64,000 nucleotides of DNA from Polaribacter filamentus (GTDB lineage: Bacteria; Bacteroidota; Bacteroidia; Flavobacteriales; Flavobacteriaceae): the NCBI RefSeq assembly GCF_002943715.1, contig NZ_MQUA01000013.1, positions 248,001-312,000 on the forward strand. Direction: 5' to 3'. Position numbers and translations under genes: made by a program. The notes beneath the pieces are model-generated. The model was not told the origin of the DNA and did no database searches. It worked only from the letters and a program-made list of their open reading frames with translations. Positions 17,416 to 27,241 of the stretch are shown piece by piece. Each line of letters opens with the position of its first letter. Positions within the stretch are counted from its first letter, which is position 1.

Positions 17416-18429
17416 ATGAAATTAGTAAGATTTTTATTATTTCCTTTTGCAGTGTTATACGATTTGATAACCACAATTCGTAATATTTTGTTTGATGTTC
17501 ATTATTTTAAATCGACTTCATTTAAGATTCCTATCATCGTTGTTGGCAATCTCAGTGTTGGCGGAACAGGAAAAACACCTCAAATAGAATATTTAATCCG
17601 ATTGCTAAAGGACACTTATAATGTTTCCGTTTTAAGTAGAGGCTATAAGCGAAAAACTAAAGGTTTTGTGCTTGTAAATAAAAATCATACAGCAAATGAT
17701 GTTGGTGATGAACCTTTGCAATACTTTAAGAAGTTTACAAATATAAATGTAGTTGTTGATGAAAAAAGGGTAGCGGGCATTACTAATTTAATAGTTCAAA
17801 AATCACCAGAAGTGGTTTTGTTAGATGATGCGTTTCAGCATAGAAAAGTGAAAGGGAGTTTTTATATTTTACTTACTAAATATGATGATTTGTTTACGGA
17901 TGATTTTTTATTGCCAACAGGAAATTTAAGAGAAAGTAGGGCCGGAGCTAAAAGAGCAGATGTAATTGTGGTTACAAAGTGTCCTTTTAACTTAAAAAAA
18001 GAAGAGAAAAAGCGTATTGAAGTAAAGTTACAAAAATTTAATAAAAAAGTTTTTTTTACAATAATTTCGTATGCTGACAAAATTTCTGGAAGTCAAGAAA
18101 TTAGTTTAAAAGAATTGAAAAAGTTCGAAGTTTTATTGATAACCGGAATTGCAAACCCAAGTCCGTTATTAGAATTTTTGAGTAAAAAAGACATCAAGTT
18201 TACACATTTAAAATACGCAGATCATCACCATTTTTCATCCAAAGATTTAAAGGCTATTAAGGAGAAGTTTAAAATTATTAATTCTGATAAAAAGTTGATT
18301 TTAACAACAGAAAAGGATTACACGCGTCTAAACAGTAAGTTAATTGAGCTTTCATTTTTGGAGATTGAAACTAATTTTATAGAAAATCAACATAAATTTG
18401 ATGCCATTATAAAAGGCCATATGCAATAA
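17416..18429 (+). CDS. lpxK: tetraacyldisaccharide 4'-kinase
   Basis: 337 residues from the ATG at 17416 (a TTG codon just before it is in frame but unneeded). It phosphorylates the lipid A precursor at the 4' position at the inner membrane. An N-terminal hydrophobic anchor (MKLVRFLLFPFAVLYDLIT) is followed by the P-loop VVGNLSVGGTGKTP with Lys53, SRGYKRKTKG and the family motif LDDAFQHRKV. A -7-like TATTTTTA lies at 17403-17410. It stands alone; a hairpin terminator follows the stop. Confidence 0.94.
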   Translation: MKLVRFLLFPFAVLYDLITTIRNILFDVHYFKSTSFKIPIIVVGNLSVGGTGKTPQIEYLIRLLKDTYNVSVLSRGYKRKTKGFVLVNKNHTANDVGDEPLQYFKKFTNINVVVDEKRVAGITNLIVQKSPEVVLLDDAFQHRKVKGSFYILLTKYDDLFTDDFLLPTGNLRESRAGAKRADVIVVTKCPFNLKKEEKKRIEVKLQKFNKKVFFTIISYADKISGSQEISLKELKKFEVLLITGIANPSPLLEFLSKKDIKFTHLKYADHHHFSSKDLKAIKEKFKIINSDKKLILTTEKDYTRLNSKLIELSFLEIETNFIENQHKFDAIIKGHMQ

Positions 18430-18459
18430 AACCGTTATTAAAAATACCGGTTCTTTTTT
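18430..18459 (+). terminator. terminator after lpxK
   Basis: Hairpin AACCG..TAT / ATA..CGGTT followed by TTCTTTTTT directly after the lpxK stop. Confidence 0.7.
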
Positions 18460-18654
18460 GATTTTTGCAAGAAGTATTTATTTTTAGAATACCAGATAGT
18501 AGTATGACATAATAAAGTTTAAGAAGTCACAGTTTACGTTTTTAATTGCGGTATTATTTTTGATATTTTTAAAATAGAAAAGTTAATAACAAAGAAAATA
18601 GTTTACACTTTTATTATTTATTTACTTACAACTTAAGTTTATTTCGCAAAAAAT

Positions 18655-19077
18655 GTGGTTTCTACTGATGAAAAAATTCGCGAGATTCCTGTAATTAAGT
18701 TGAACTGGGTTTCAACTGATACGAAGGCTTTCATAAAATCCAAAAAAGAAAAAAAACCTGTTTTAATCTATTCTACAGACTCAGATTGTTGTGGATCACG
18801 TAAAATAGTAGTTAAATATTTGTTTAATACAACTAGATTTAAGGATTTAGCAGATAAGAGTTTAATTATTTTAGATGTTGATATCCCAAGAATATTAGAT
18901 ATAATTTCTCCGGAAAAAATGTTTGAGAATATTTCTATTCAAGAGAAATACAATGTAAAATCGTTCCCAACTTTAATGATTGTAAATCATAGAGGTAAAA
19001 AATTAGCGGAGAAAAAAGGATCTGTAATGACTGCTTATTATTACCCTTTTTTTCAATCTAAAATAGATGGCTATTAA
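18655..19077 (+). CDS. thioredoxin-fold protein, secretion signal apparently broken
   Basis: The clear frame starts with GTG at 18655 and gives 140 residues: KKPVLIYSTDSDCCGSRKI (thioredoxin strand plus a CC in place of CxxC), a helix, then EKYNVKSFPTLMIVNHRGKK with the cis-Pro of thioredoxins. Upstream in the same frame the codons read KKIVYTFIIYLLTT, a TAA at 18634-18636, then VYFAKN, i.e. a signal peptide with a stop in it and no ATG. So the gene may be a recent pseudogene, or a cytoplasmic form starting at GTG. Confidence 0.6.
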   Translation: MVSTDEKIREIPVIKLNWVSTDTKAFIKSKKEKKPVLIYSTDSDCCGSRKIVVKYLFNTTRFKDLADKSLIILDVDIPRILDIISPEKMFENISIQEKYNVKSFPTLMIVNHRGKKLAEKKGSVMTAYYYPFFQSKIDGY

Positions 19078-19104
19078 CAAAAATTAATTACGATAAAAAG
19101 AAAT

Positions 19105-19136
19105 CCGAAGTAGTATAAACTGCTTCGCATTTTTTA
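19105..19136 (+). terminator. terminator after the thioredoxin-fold gene
   Basis: Stem CGAAGTAGT / ACTGCTTCG (one T-G pair), four-base loop, then CATTTTTT. Confidence 0.8.
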
Positions 19137-19418
19137 ATTCGTAGGATAATAAATAGTATTCCTATGTATTTATCAGCCCTAAAGTAGCTCGATTCGATTG
19201 GTAGTTTAAAACGGAACAAATAGCTGCTTTTCTGATGAGGTATTGATTAATATTAAAATTATTAATGTCCAATTAAAAATATTTTTAGTTTGGTAAACCC
19301 TTTTTAAATAAGAGATTACAAGAATTTTTAAATAGAATTATTTGTAATTGCTCTTATTATTTAATAAGTGCCATTAGTCAATCTTTTTCTTTATAAAATT
19401 CATGTAAATAAAAATAAA
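19137..19418. other. gene-free stretch upstream of the ppx stop
   Basis: Together with the terminator this makes about 340 bases without a gene. I see no start-to-stop frame with coding character, no tRNA-like fold and no recognised repeat. Confidence 0.5.
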
Positions 19419-20315
19419 TTAAAATTTGTTGTAATACAGACTTTTAATAATTCCGTCTGAAAGTCCAATTTTTGGGACATATATTTTTGTTGCTCCACTC
19501 CATTTCATTGCAGATATATATATTTTAGTTGCTGGTATAATAACATCTGCTCTGTCTGGGTTTAAACTTAATTCTGATATTCTGTCTTGGTAGCTCATTT
19601 GTTTTAAAAACTGATATTGAGCATTTAAGTATATAGAAGAAATCGGTTTTCCTTCTAATCTACCAGACATTTTAAAAAGTTTGTTTATATTACCACCAGA
19701 ACCAATTAAAGAAAGATTCTTTAGGCCTGCTGTATTTTTTTTAATCCATTTCTCAACATTTGAGAAAATCTCTTTATTTACAGATTTTTTATTACTTAAT
19801 AAGCGAACAGTTCCCATCTTAAAAGATTTGGAGATAATTATTTTACCTTCAGAAAAAATAGTAAATTCTGTACTACCGCCGCCAACATCTACATATAAAT
19901 AAGAATTGTTGCCTTCAATTAATTGATTTAAATCTGTGGATGATATTATTGCAGCTTCCTCTTTACCGCCAATAATATCAATTTTAACTCCTGTTTCTTT
20001 AAAAATCTTGTCTGCAATTTCTAAACCGTTTGTAGCTTCTCTCATAGCGGAAGTAGCACACGCTTTATAGCGTTCTACATTGTGAACTTTCATTAACAAT
20101 TTAAATGCTTCCATGGCATCAATCATTCTTCTCGTGTTTTGCTCACTAATTATTCCATTAACAAAAGCATCTGCTCCTAAACGAATTGGAACACGAACTA
20201 AAGCAGATTTTTTAAATTGAGGCTCTTTTCCTTCAACAACAATAATATTAGAAACTAAAAGTCTAATTGCATTTGAGCCAATATCGATTGCTCCGTATTT
20301 TTTTATTTCTAACAA
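19419..20315 (-). CDS. Ppx/GppA family phosphatase (exopolyphosphatase)
   Basis: 298 residues, the short Bacteroidota form made of the two actin-like lobes only. Motifs are GAIDIGSNAIRLLV at the start, YVDVGGGSTEFTIF (phosphate 2 loop) and LIGSGGNINKLFKM. Substrates are polyphosphate or pppGpp; sequence alone does not decide. It lies 6 bases behind sixA on the same strand, so the two are co-transcribed. Confidence 0.92.
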   Translation of the reverse strand: MLEIKKYGAIDIGSNAIRLLVSNIIVVEGKEPQFKKSALVRVPIRLGADAFVNGIISEQNTRRMIDAMEAFKLLMKVHNVERYKACATSAMREATNGLEIADKIFKETGVKIDIIGGKEEAAIISSTDLNQLIEGNNSYLYVDVGGGSTEFTIFSEGKIIISKSFKMGTVRLLSNKKSVNKEIFSNVEKWIKKNTAGLKNLSLIGSGGNINKLFKMSGRLEGKPISSIYLNAQYQFLKQMSYQDRISELSLNPDRADVIIPATKIYISAMKWSGATKIYVPKIGLSDGIIKSLYYNKF

Positions 20316-20321
20316 TTATTT

Positions 20322-20810
20322 TTATTTATGATTTTTAGGAAATTCAGTTAAAATAGTTTTACCTTTTTTGATGTTTTTCCAGTACTTCTCTTCAAATTGT
20401 ATGCCTACAACACCGCAGGTTGGTACATGTGTTAATGGTTTATTGCCAAATTTATTAACAAAAGTATTTATACCGTGGTCATGACTAAAAATAATTGCAG
20501 AACTAAAACCATCATCCAAAGCTTTTACAGTTTTTACTAAATAACCATCACTAAAACTATATAATTGACGTCTAATTTTTAAGTTTGATAACGGATATTC
20601 AAAGTTTTCACAAAAAATTATAGCAGTATGTAAAGCTCTATTTGCGCTACTAGATATAAAAACGTCTGGTCTAGAAATTAGTTCTGAGAGCACTTTAGAC
20701 ATTAAATGGGCATCTTTAATTCCGCGTTTTTTTAGTGGTCTGTCTATATCCTCAATGCCTTCATATTCCCATGAAGATTTAGCGTGCCGAACTATATAAA
20801 GTGTTTTCAT
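20322..20810 (-). CDS. SixA-like histidine phosphatase
   Basis: 162 residues with the histidine-phosphatase signature at the very start: LYIVRHAKSSWE, His9 being the phospho-acceptor; SSANRALHTA and FSHDHGINTF supply the other active-site Arg and His. SixA proteins remove phosphate from phospho-histidine in signalling proteins. The first gene of the sixA-ppx pair. Confidence 0.9.
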   Translation of the reverse strand: MKTLYIVRHAKSSWEYEGIEDIDRPLKKRGIKDAHLMSKVLSELISRPDVFISSSANRALHTAIIFCENFEYPLSNLKIRRQLYSFSDGYLVKTVKALDDGFSSAIIFSHDHGINTFVNKFGNKPLTHVPTCGVVGIQFEEKYWKNIKKGKTILTEFPKNHK

Positions 20811-20842
20811 TCAAATTTAGTATAAAATTGTAAATATAAAAA

Positions 20843-21488
20843 TTAAGGTGATAAACGTTCTATTTTCCAAGAAAAATCTTTTTCTAAATTATATCTTATT
20901 CGGTCGTGCATTCTATTGGGTCTTCCTTGCCAAAACTCTATGGATATAGGTTTTACTAAATAACCCCCCAATTTTTTGGTCTTGTAATTTCTTTTCCTTC
21001 AAATTTTTTTCAAAGGATATTAAGTTTTTATCCAATTCGTTTCTTGAAGAAACTACCGTACTTTGGTTCGATGCCCAAGCGCCTAACTTACTGCCGTCTG
21101 GTCTTGAATCAAAATAATCATCAGATAAATTTTCTGCTAGTATTTCAGCTTTTCCTTTAATAATGATTTGTTGTTCTAAACCTGGCCAAAAAAAAGACAA
21201 ACATACGTGGCTATTTTTAGCAATCGCTTTTCCTTTTTCTGAATGATAATTGGTGTAAAAAATAAAACCTTCCCAAGAATATTTTTTTAATAAAACAACT
21301 CTGTTTTTTGGAAAGCCGTCTAAACCAATCGACGAAACTGTCATGGCATTGCTTTCATCAAGCAAATCAGAATTATCTGCATTTAAAAACCAAGTTTGAA
21401 ATAGTTGGATTGGATTTTCTGGGCAATTAATTTCTAAGAGTTCTTGCTTTTCGTAAGATTTTCTATAATTACTTAAGTCTTCTTGCAT
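20843..21488 (-). CDS. pdxH: pyridoxamine 5'-phosphate oxidase, frame broken near the 3' end
   Basis: It makes pyridoxal phosphate with FMN and O2. The frame from 21488 runs 191 residues ([70 protein letters not shown]) and then derails after LQDQK, stopping at 20913. In another frame the natural C-terminus continues: [20 protein letters not shown] and on to WKIERLSP, stop at 20843-20845. Adding one base to each of the adjacent runs T6 (20972-20977) and C6 (20964-20969) restores KNWGGYLVKP and a ~215-residue enzyme of normal length. Probably a functional gene with an error in the printed sequence. Confidence 0.85.
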
Positions 21489-21949
21489 TTTTAATATTAT
21501 AAGTAGTAAAAATACGAATGTTTATTTTTAATAGTATAGAATAAAATAGTTTTATACAAAAAAAGAGAAAGGTTTTAAGCATTCCTTTTTTCTGAGATTT
21601 ATTTTTTAAAATAGGTTATTTAAACATAATTTTTGGAAGTTCCGTAATTTACTTGTTTGCTATTCAATTTTAAGAAGAGGAATTAACTTTTAATTGATGT
21701 TGTAATAGTTGCCTCTTAACTATTAAAATTTTGAACTCTTTTTTAGAAAATAGTAGATTAAAACTGTACGCTGTTTTAATAAAAAGTATAATGATTTCAG
21801 TTGAAAGAAGGGTTTTTAGTGATGTTCATAATATGGGGGTTAGAATGATTTAGTGAATCTGTAATAAAAATATTTAAAACCCAAGGTTTTTAGCATTTTA
21901 GTAATAGCTTTAAACTGTTTATAATAGATAAAAAAGCACTTTAAATATT
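21489..21949. other. gene-free stretch of ~460 bases
   Basis: It separates pdxH from the symporter gene. It is very AT-rich, stops occur in all frames, and I see no coding remnant or repeat. A weak -7-like element (TATTTTTA on the minus strand) near 21505-21530 may belong to pdxH. Confidence 0.4.
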
Positions 21950-23395
21950 TTAAGATTCCGAATTCTTTAATTTAAAGAGCGATAGTCCAATAAAAGTGAT
22001 AAATCCGTTTAAGATTAATAAAGCAAAACCAAAGTCGAAATTGAAATAGTTTAAACACAAAGTACTTACTACAAAGGTTAAAAAGGGAGAAGCAATACAA
22101 ATGAAAGGCACTGCTTTGTCTTTTACTTTTAGCTTCGTAAATAAACCGAAAGCATACAAACCCAATAATGGTCCATAGGTATAATTTGCAAATGTGAATA
22201 TTTTGGCAATCACGCTGGCATCAGCAATAAAGTATTTGAATATTAAAATGGTTCCTATTAATATGAATGAAAAAAGGATATGTATTTTCTTTCTTATTTT
22301 TTCTTGGTCTGTTTCGCTTTTCTTTTTATCAATTTCTAAAATATCGATACTAAAAGAAGTTGTTAAAGCGGTTAAAGCAGAATCTGCACTGGAATACGCG
22401 GCAGCTATTAATCCTAATAAAAAGAAAATAGCCGTTGTTAAACCTAGGGCTCCTTTTGTTGCCAATATTGGGAATAGCTCGTCTTTGTGTGCGTCAATTC
22501 CGTTTTTTTGAGCATAATCGGTTAGTAGAATTCCTAGTGCTAAAAAGAAAAAGTTTACAATTACCAGAACAATTGTAAACCAAAACATATTTTTTTGTGC
22601 ATCTTTTAAGTTTCTACAAGTTAGATTTTTTTGCATCATATCTTGGTCTAAACCTGTCATTACAATAGAAACAAAAGCACCTGCTAAAAATTGTTTCCAG
22701 AAATAATTTCCTGCATTTATATCCTCAAAAAAGAAGGTTTTAGAAAGTTCGCTATCAGCAACATAAGAGAAAATATTAGTGATTTCTAATTCAGAAGAAA
22801 TGGTATAAATACAAACTCCAACTGCAATTAACATAAAAAGTGTTTGCAAGGTATCTGTCCATACGATTGTTTTCATTCCGCCTTTAAAAGTGTACAACCA
22901 AATTAATACAATTGTGATGGTTACAGTTACCCAAAACGGCACTCCATAAGCATCAAACAATAATAATTGCAACACATTTGCCACTAAAAAAAGTCTAAAA
23001 GAAGCACCAATAGTTCTAGATAGTAAAAAGAAACTTGCGCCAGTTTTGTACGAATAATCTCCAAACCGATCTTGTAAGTAGGTGTAAATGGATGTTAAAT
23101 TCAATCGATAATAGAGCGGGAGTAATACCAAACCAATCACGGCGTAACCAACAATATAACCCAGAACCATTTGCATATAACTCATGCTTTGAGCCTCTAC
23201 CCAACCAGGGACAGAAATAAAAGTTACTCCAGAAAGAGATGCGCCAACCATACCAAAAGCTACTAAATACCAAGGAGAAGAATTATTTGCTTTAAAAAAA
23301 GTTTTATTATCTGCTGATTTTCCTGTGAGGTAAGAAATAAAAATTAATACAGAAAAATAAGATACTATTAATAGAATAATATGAATTGGTTGCAT
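21950..23395 (-). CDS. sodium:solute symporter family transporter
   Basis: 481 residues with ~13 transmembrane helices, the SSS fold. The first helices carry WYLVAFGMVGASLSGVTFIS, which contains the unwound TM1 sodium site typical of the family; FKGGMKTIVWTDTLQTLFML and LLGLIAAAYSSADSALTALT also match SSS signatures. The substrate (sugar, amino acid, nucleoside or other) cannot be read from sequence. The gene is divergent from recR and monocistronic. Confidence 0.9.
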   Translation of the reverse strand: MQPIHIILLIVSYFSVLIFISYLTGKSADNKTFFKANNSSPWYLVAFGMVGASLSGVTFISVPGWVEAQSMSYMQMVLGYIVGYAVIGLVLLPLYYRLNLTSIYTYLQDRFGDYSYKTGASFFLLSRTIGASFRLFLVANVLQLLLFDAYGVPFWVTVTITIVLIWLYTFKGGMKTIVWTDTLQTLFMLIAVGVCIYTISSELEITNIFSYVADSELSKTFFFEDINAGNYFWKQFLAGAFVSIVMTGLDQDMMQKNLTCRNLKDAQKNMFWFTIVLVIVNFFFLALGILLTDYAQKNGIDAHKDELFPILATKGALGLTTAIFFLLGLIAAAYSSADSALTALTTSFSIDILEIDKKKSETDQEKIRKKIHILFSFILIGTILIFKYFIADASVIAKIFTFANYTYGPLLGLYAFGLFTKLKVKDKAVPFICIASPFLTFVVSTLCLNYFNFDFGFALLILNGFITFIGLSLFKLKNSES

Positions 23396-23539
23396 AATTA
23401 ATTATGATTTTAAAATACGAATATATGATTTTAGAGGATAGAAAATAGAGAAAATAAAAAAGACTTAGTTTCTAAAATGAGCTTCTTTTCTCTTTCAACT
23501 TTCTTCTTATTTCTCTTTAAAATTGTAATTTTGTAAACT

Positions 23540-24157
23540 ATGGATTTTTCATCAAAAATATTAGAAAACGCAGTGAATGAAGTTTCACGTTTACCAGGAA
23601 TTGGAAAGCGTACGGCTTTGCGTTTGGTATTGCATTTATTAAAGCAACCCAAAGAAAATACAGCATACTTATCTGAAGCATTGCTCCATTTGAGAAATGA
23701 TGTAAAAAATTGTGAAAAATGTTTTAATATTTCGGATACTGATTTATGTGATATTTGTAATAACGTAAAAAGAAATCCTGAAATTGTGTGTGTTGTTGAA
23801 GACATTAGAGATGTCATGGCAATTGAAGGTACTTCGCAATTCAACGGGTTGTATCATGTTTTAGGAGGTAAAATTTCGCCTATTGAAGGTATTGGGCCTC
23901 AAAACTTGCAGATAGAGTCTCTTGTTAAAAAAATAGCTGAAGGAGAAATTAAAGAACTTATTTTTGCGCTAAGCTCTACAATGGAAGGTGATACAACAAA
24001 TTTCTACATTTACAAACAAATAGAAAAATTTGAAATTATTACAAGTACAATTGCAAGAGGAATTGCTGTTGGTGATGAATTAGAGTTTGCAGATGAAGTT
24101 ACTTTAGGAAGAAGTATTGTAAATAGAATTCCGTTTACTCAATCTTTAAGAGCATAA
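23540..24157 (+). CDS. recR: recombination mediator protein RecR
   Basis: 205 residues, standard length. A helix-hairpin-helix ([20 protein letters not shown]) is followed by a C4 zinc finger with paired CxxC (CEKC and CDIC, ~57-72), and a Toprim domain from [14 protein letters not shown] through [19 protein letters not shown]. RecR works with RecO and RecF to load RecA at gaps. The C-terminus [10 protein letters not shown] is typical. Divergent from the symporter; terminator right after the stop. Confidence 0.95.
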   Translation: MDFSSKILENAVNEVSRLPGIGKRTALRLVLHLLKQPKENTAYLSEALLHLRNDVKNCEKCFNISDTDLCDICNNVKRNPEIVCVVEDIRDVMAIEGTSQFNGLYHVLGGKISPIEGIGPQNLQIESLVKKIAEGEIKELIFALSSTMEGDTTNFYIYKQIEKFEIITSTIARGIAVGDELEFADEVTLGRSIVNRIPFTQSLRA

Positions 24158-24186
24158 AAAAAGCCCATTTTAAAAATGAGCTTTTA
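24157..24186. terminator. terminator between recR and the convergent lipoprotein gene
   Basis: Inverted repeat AAAAGCCCAT / ATGAGCTTTT (one mismatch) with flanking A and T runs; probably acts in both directions. Confidence 0.7.
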
Positions 24187-24193
24187 AGGGTAT

Positions 24194-24625
24194 TTAAATC
24201 TTCTTGTATGTTATAATTAGGGAATAAACTTCGTCATTAAATGTTTCTGACATTTCAATACTGAAGGTCGATTTATCTTGAGAAAAAGTGATTTGAACTT
24301 CTGAAATATCTCCATCTTCGATAATTTTATAAATTGAACCAGTTGAATTTTGCCAAGTAGAAGTTCCATTGTCGTCATTTTTACAAACAACATTTCCATT
24401 TCCATCATAATTTTCATCATAACTAATATTAGAACCGTTTCCATTTTCTAAAAAAGTTAAGGTGCTTTTTTTTGTGCAATCAGTTGAGCTTTCTTCACCA
24501 TTTTCGGTCATGGATTTTAATTGCCAATTCCCAATAATGGCATTTAAAGAAGCTGTATCGTCATCGTTAGACGAACAAGAAGATAAACTTACAATAGTAA
24601 TAAGTAAAAGGATAATTTTTTTCAT
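24194..24625 (-). CDS. lipocalin-like lipoprotein
   Basis: 143 residues. A lipoprotein signal (IVSLSSCSSNDDD, Cys ~17) followed by an acidic linker suggests export past the inner membrane. The body starts IIGNWQLKSMTENG, then STLTFLENGNGS and ends SLIITYKKI, the 'x-G-x-W' beta-barrel pattern of lipocalin-like DUF4923/DUF5004-type proteins common in flavobacteria. The function is unknown. A decayed sister copy lies 154 bases upstream at 24779-25191. Confidence 0.85.
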   Translation of the reverse strand: MKKIILLLITIVSLSSCSSNDDDTASLNAIIGNWQLKSMTENGEESSTDCTKKSTLTFLENGNGSNISYDENYDGNGNVVCKNDDNGTSTWQNSTGSIYKIIEDGDISEVQITFSQDKSTFSIEMSETFNDEVYSLIITYKKI

Positions 24626-24778
24626 AACATTTTAGTTTTAAATTATCTCACAGTGTAGTCTTTATTTTTTAATTTTTGTAAGCAAGAGTAATATGGATAG
24701 AATTCCTTTTTCTAAATCTTTATAAGCATAAAAAATGCTACCTAAAAAGACTTCAAGGCAGCTAATTCTTAGTATACT

Positions 24779-25191
24779 CTATTTTTTTTTGTAAGTGATA
24801 GAAGAAGTGTACGTAACATTATCATAAGTTTCAGATTCATTTACAGTAAAAACAGTGTTGTTTTGAGAGAAAATAAATATAATAGTTTCTTTATCCGTTG
24901 AGTTATAAGTAAGCTCGTAACTAGAATTACCAAGATTCCCCTATCCAAAAGGGTCTGCTTCGTTTTCACAACCATTACCATCATCGTAATAACTGGTAAC
25001 AGTTAAAGTTTTATTTTCTAAAAATGTTATTGTTGATTTTCTACTACAATCGTCAGAATATTCTATATTATCTTCCTTTGCAGAAGTTAGTTGTCATTTT
25101 CCGATTATTGGATCTTGATCTAAATAGTCATCATAAGAATTACAGGAAGATAAGCTTATAATTGCTATAAATAACTCAATAAATTTTTCAT
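24779..25191 (-). pseudogene. decayed copy of the lipocalin-like lipoprotein
   Basis: The minus strand reads as a relative of 24194-24625: FIELFIAIISLSSCNSYDD (lipobox), then DPIIGK, a TGA where the neighbour has Trp (GNW), QLTSAKED, DDCSRKSTITFLEN, GCENEADPFG, a TAG, GNLGNSSYELTYN, and the end SSITYKKK. Two nonsense codons interrupt the body, and the start needs one extra A (ATGAAAAATTT) to join the signal peptide. Multiple lesions make this true decay rather than a reading error. It arose as a tandem duplicate. Confidence 0.85.
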
Positions 25192-25279
25192 AAAATATAG
25201 GGATTTTTATATTGTTAATTTGCAAATAGATACTTGAAAACTTAAATTTAAGAGGTTTGCTAAAAAAAAAGTTATTTTT

Positions 25280-26518
25280 CTAATTCTTTTTTTTTGGAGT
25301 TTTTACACTATTTCTTTTAAAAGAATAAAAAGCCATAAAAGCACTAATAATCATTAAAAAAGCAGCCAGTAAAAAAGGAGCACCAGCAAATTTAAAAGGA
25401 GCATCATCATGTGTAAAGAAATAGAAAACTCCTGTCATAACCGGTGGCCCAACAATAGCAGAAGCACTCATTAAACTGGCTAAAGTTCCTTGAATTTCTC
25501 CTTGTTCTGTTGATGGAACTTGATTGGAAATTACAGCTTGTAAAGCAGGTCCTGCAATTCCACCCAAACAATAAGGAATTAGAAAAACAAACATCATCCA
25601 ACTTTCTGTTGCAAAAGCAAAAAGCAACATTCCTAAACTGTAGAAAACAAAACCGACGTAAATACTTTTTTCGTTTCCTAATTTAGGATTTATCCATCGG
25701 ATTAAAACTCCTTGAACCAAAGCGACCAAAAGGCCAATGGCTCCAAGAGATAAACCTACCATTTTTTCATCCCAATTAAATTTATACATAGTAAAATAAC
25801 TCCAATTACTTTGTATGGCATGAGAGGCTACATATAAAATAAACATTGATAAAATCAAGCCAATTAACTTTGGGTATTTTTTTAAATTCATAAAACTTCC
25901 AACAGGATTTGCTCTTTTAATATCAAAAGCTCTTCTATTTTCTTTGGATAAAGATTCTGGTAAAATAAAATAGCCATATAAAAAGTTGACAAAACACAAA
26001 ATTGCAGCTGCATAAAAAGGAATTCTTGGGCCATATTGACCTAATAATCCACCAATTACTGGACCAATAATAAAGCCTAAACCAAAAGCAGCACCTATCA
26101 TTCCAAAGTTTTTAGCTCTATTTTCTGAGGTACTAATATCAGCAATATAAGCAGATGCTGTTGTAATACTTGCCCCTGTAATTCCTGCAATAATTCTACC
26201 TATAAAAAGCCAGGTAATTGTAGGTGCTAAAGCGAGTAAAATATAATCTAATGTAAAACCAAAAAGAGATATTAAAATAATGGGTCTTCTACCATATTTA
26301 TCACTTAAATTCCCAACTAGCGGTGCAAATATAAATTGAGTAACTGCATAAGAAAATGTAAGCCAGCCACCAATTTTAGCAGCTTCGCTAATGTCACCTT
26401 TAATTAATTCCTCAATTAAAGCAGGTATTACAGGTATAATAATTCCCCAGCCAATTACATCAATTAAAATGGTAATAAAAATGAATCCTAAAGCTGCTTG
26501 GTTTTTGTTTTTTTTCAT
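25280..26518 (-). CDS. MFS transporter of the TetA-like (TCR/Tet) group
   Basis: 412 residues with 12 predicted membrane helices. Motif A is clear in the first loop: [14 protein letters not shown]. The opening [20 protein letters not shown] and the helix [20 protein letters not shown] are typical of the TCR/Tet drug/H+ antiporter branch. In marine flavobacteria such genes are housekeeping efflux pumps of unknown substrate; calling it tetracycline resistance is not justified. It lies 27 bases behind hemJ on the same strand, so could share its transcript. Confidence 0.88.
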   Translation of the reverse strand: MKKNKNQAALGFIFITILIDVIGWGIIIPVIPALIEELIKGDISEAAKIGGWLTFSYAVTQFIFAPLVGNLSDKYGRRPIILISLFGFTLDYILLALAPTITWLFIGRIIAGITGASITTASAYIADISTSENRAKNFGMIGAAFGLGFIIGPVIGGLLGQYGPRIPFYAAAILCFVNFLYGYFILPESLSKENRRAFDIKRANPVGSFMNLKKYPKLIGLILSMFILYVASHAIQSNWSYFTMYKFNWDEKMVGLSLGAIGLLVALVQGVLIRWINPKLGNEKSIYVGFVFYSLGMLLFAFATESWMMFVFLIPYCLGGIAGPALQAVISNQVPSTEQGEIQGTLASLMSASAIVGPPVMTGVFYFFTHDDAPFKFAGAPFLLAAFLMIISAFMAFYSFKRNSVKTPKKKN

Positions 26519-26545
26519 TATTCTTGACCTTCAAAAAGTATAAAA

Positions 26546-27133
26546 CTATTTAAGATCATTATTGTTTTCCAAAACCTCTTTCTCAGCTTTTTCCCAAGAT
26601 TTCTTTTCTCTAATTTTTTTGTAGAGTCTAATTCCTAACATTAATAAAACTCCAAAAAGGATAATTCCAATAACTCCCCAAATCCAATTAATGGCACTTT
26701 TTAGTGTCACTAAAAATACCACTGCAAAAAGAATAATAGTGGCAACTTCGTTCCAAATTCTTAGCTTAAAAGCGGAATATTTAATGATATCTCTTTGTAG
26801 CTGACCATAAATTACTTGACAATAATAATGGTAAAAATACAAGGCTAGAACGAATGCTAGTTTAACATGCATCCAAGGTTCAGATAAATAATAAGGGTTT
26901 TTAACAAGCAGCCAAATCGCAAAGAAACTTGCTAAAATGGCAGATGGCCAAGTAATAATGTACCACAGCCGTTTCGTCATTAATTTATACTGAGTTTGTA
27001 AAATTTCTTTTGCAGGTTCAGGTTTGTTTTCTGCCTCAACGTGATATATAAATAACCTCGGAATATAAAATAAACCAGCAAACCAAGTAACCACGAAAAT
27101 GATATGTAATGCTTTTACGTATAAGTAATCCAT
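26546..27133 (-). CDS. hemJ: HemJ-type protoporphyrinogen IX oxidase
   Basis: 195 residues with 4-5 membrane helices. The HemJ (UPF0093/CopD-like) signature starts the protein: YVKALHIIFVVTWFAGLFYI with the conserved His10, then PRLFIYH; PWMHVKLAF carries the conserved Lys91. HemJ oxidises protoporphyrinogen to protoporphyrin IX, the step before ferrochelatase. Its place beside hemH and opposite the hemA-hemF run supports this; it fills the HemG/HemY slot, for which no gene is seen here. Downstream the MFS gene follows closely. Confidence 0.92.
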   Translation of the reverse strand: MDYLYVKALHIIFVVTWFAGLFYIPRLFIYHVEAENKPEPAKEILQTQYKLMTKRLWYIITWPSAILASFFAIWLLVKNPYYLSEPWMHVKLAFVLALYFYHYYCQVIYGQLQRDIIKYSAFKLRIWNEVATIILFAVVFLVTLKSAINWIWGVIGIILFGVLLMLGIRLYKKIREKKSWEKAEKEVLENNNDLK

Positions 27134-27241
27134 TTATTTATAATTTGATTTCAAAGTAATACATTTTAATGACTTTGGTATGGAACGTATTAAACTGATG
27201 TATTTTAATGAATGGCAATCAGTCATCAGCTAAAAAAAAAA

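Noticed and set aside
25280..26518. Tetracycline-resistance gene
   Set aside because: The protein is only in the TetA-like branch of MFS; no resistance context (regulator tetR, mobile element) is present.
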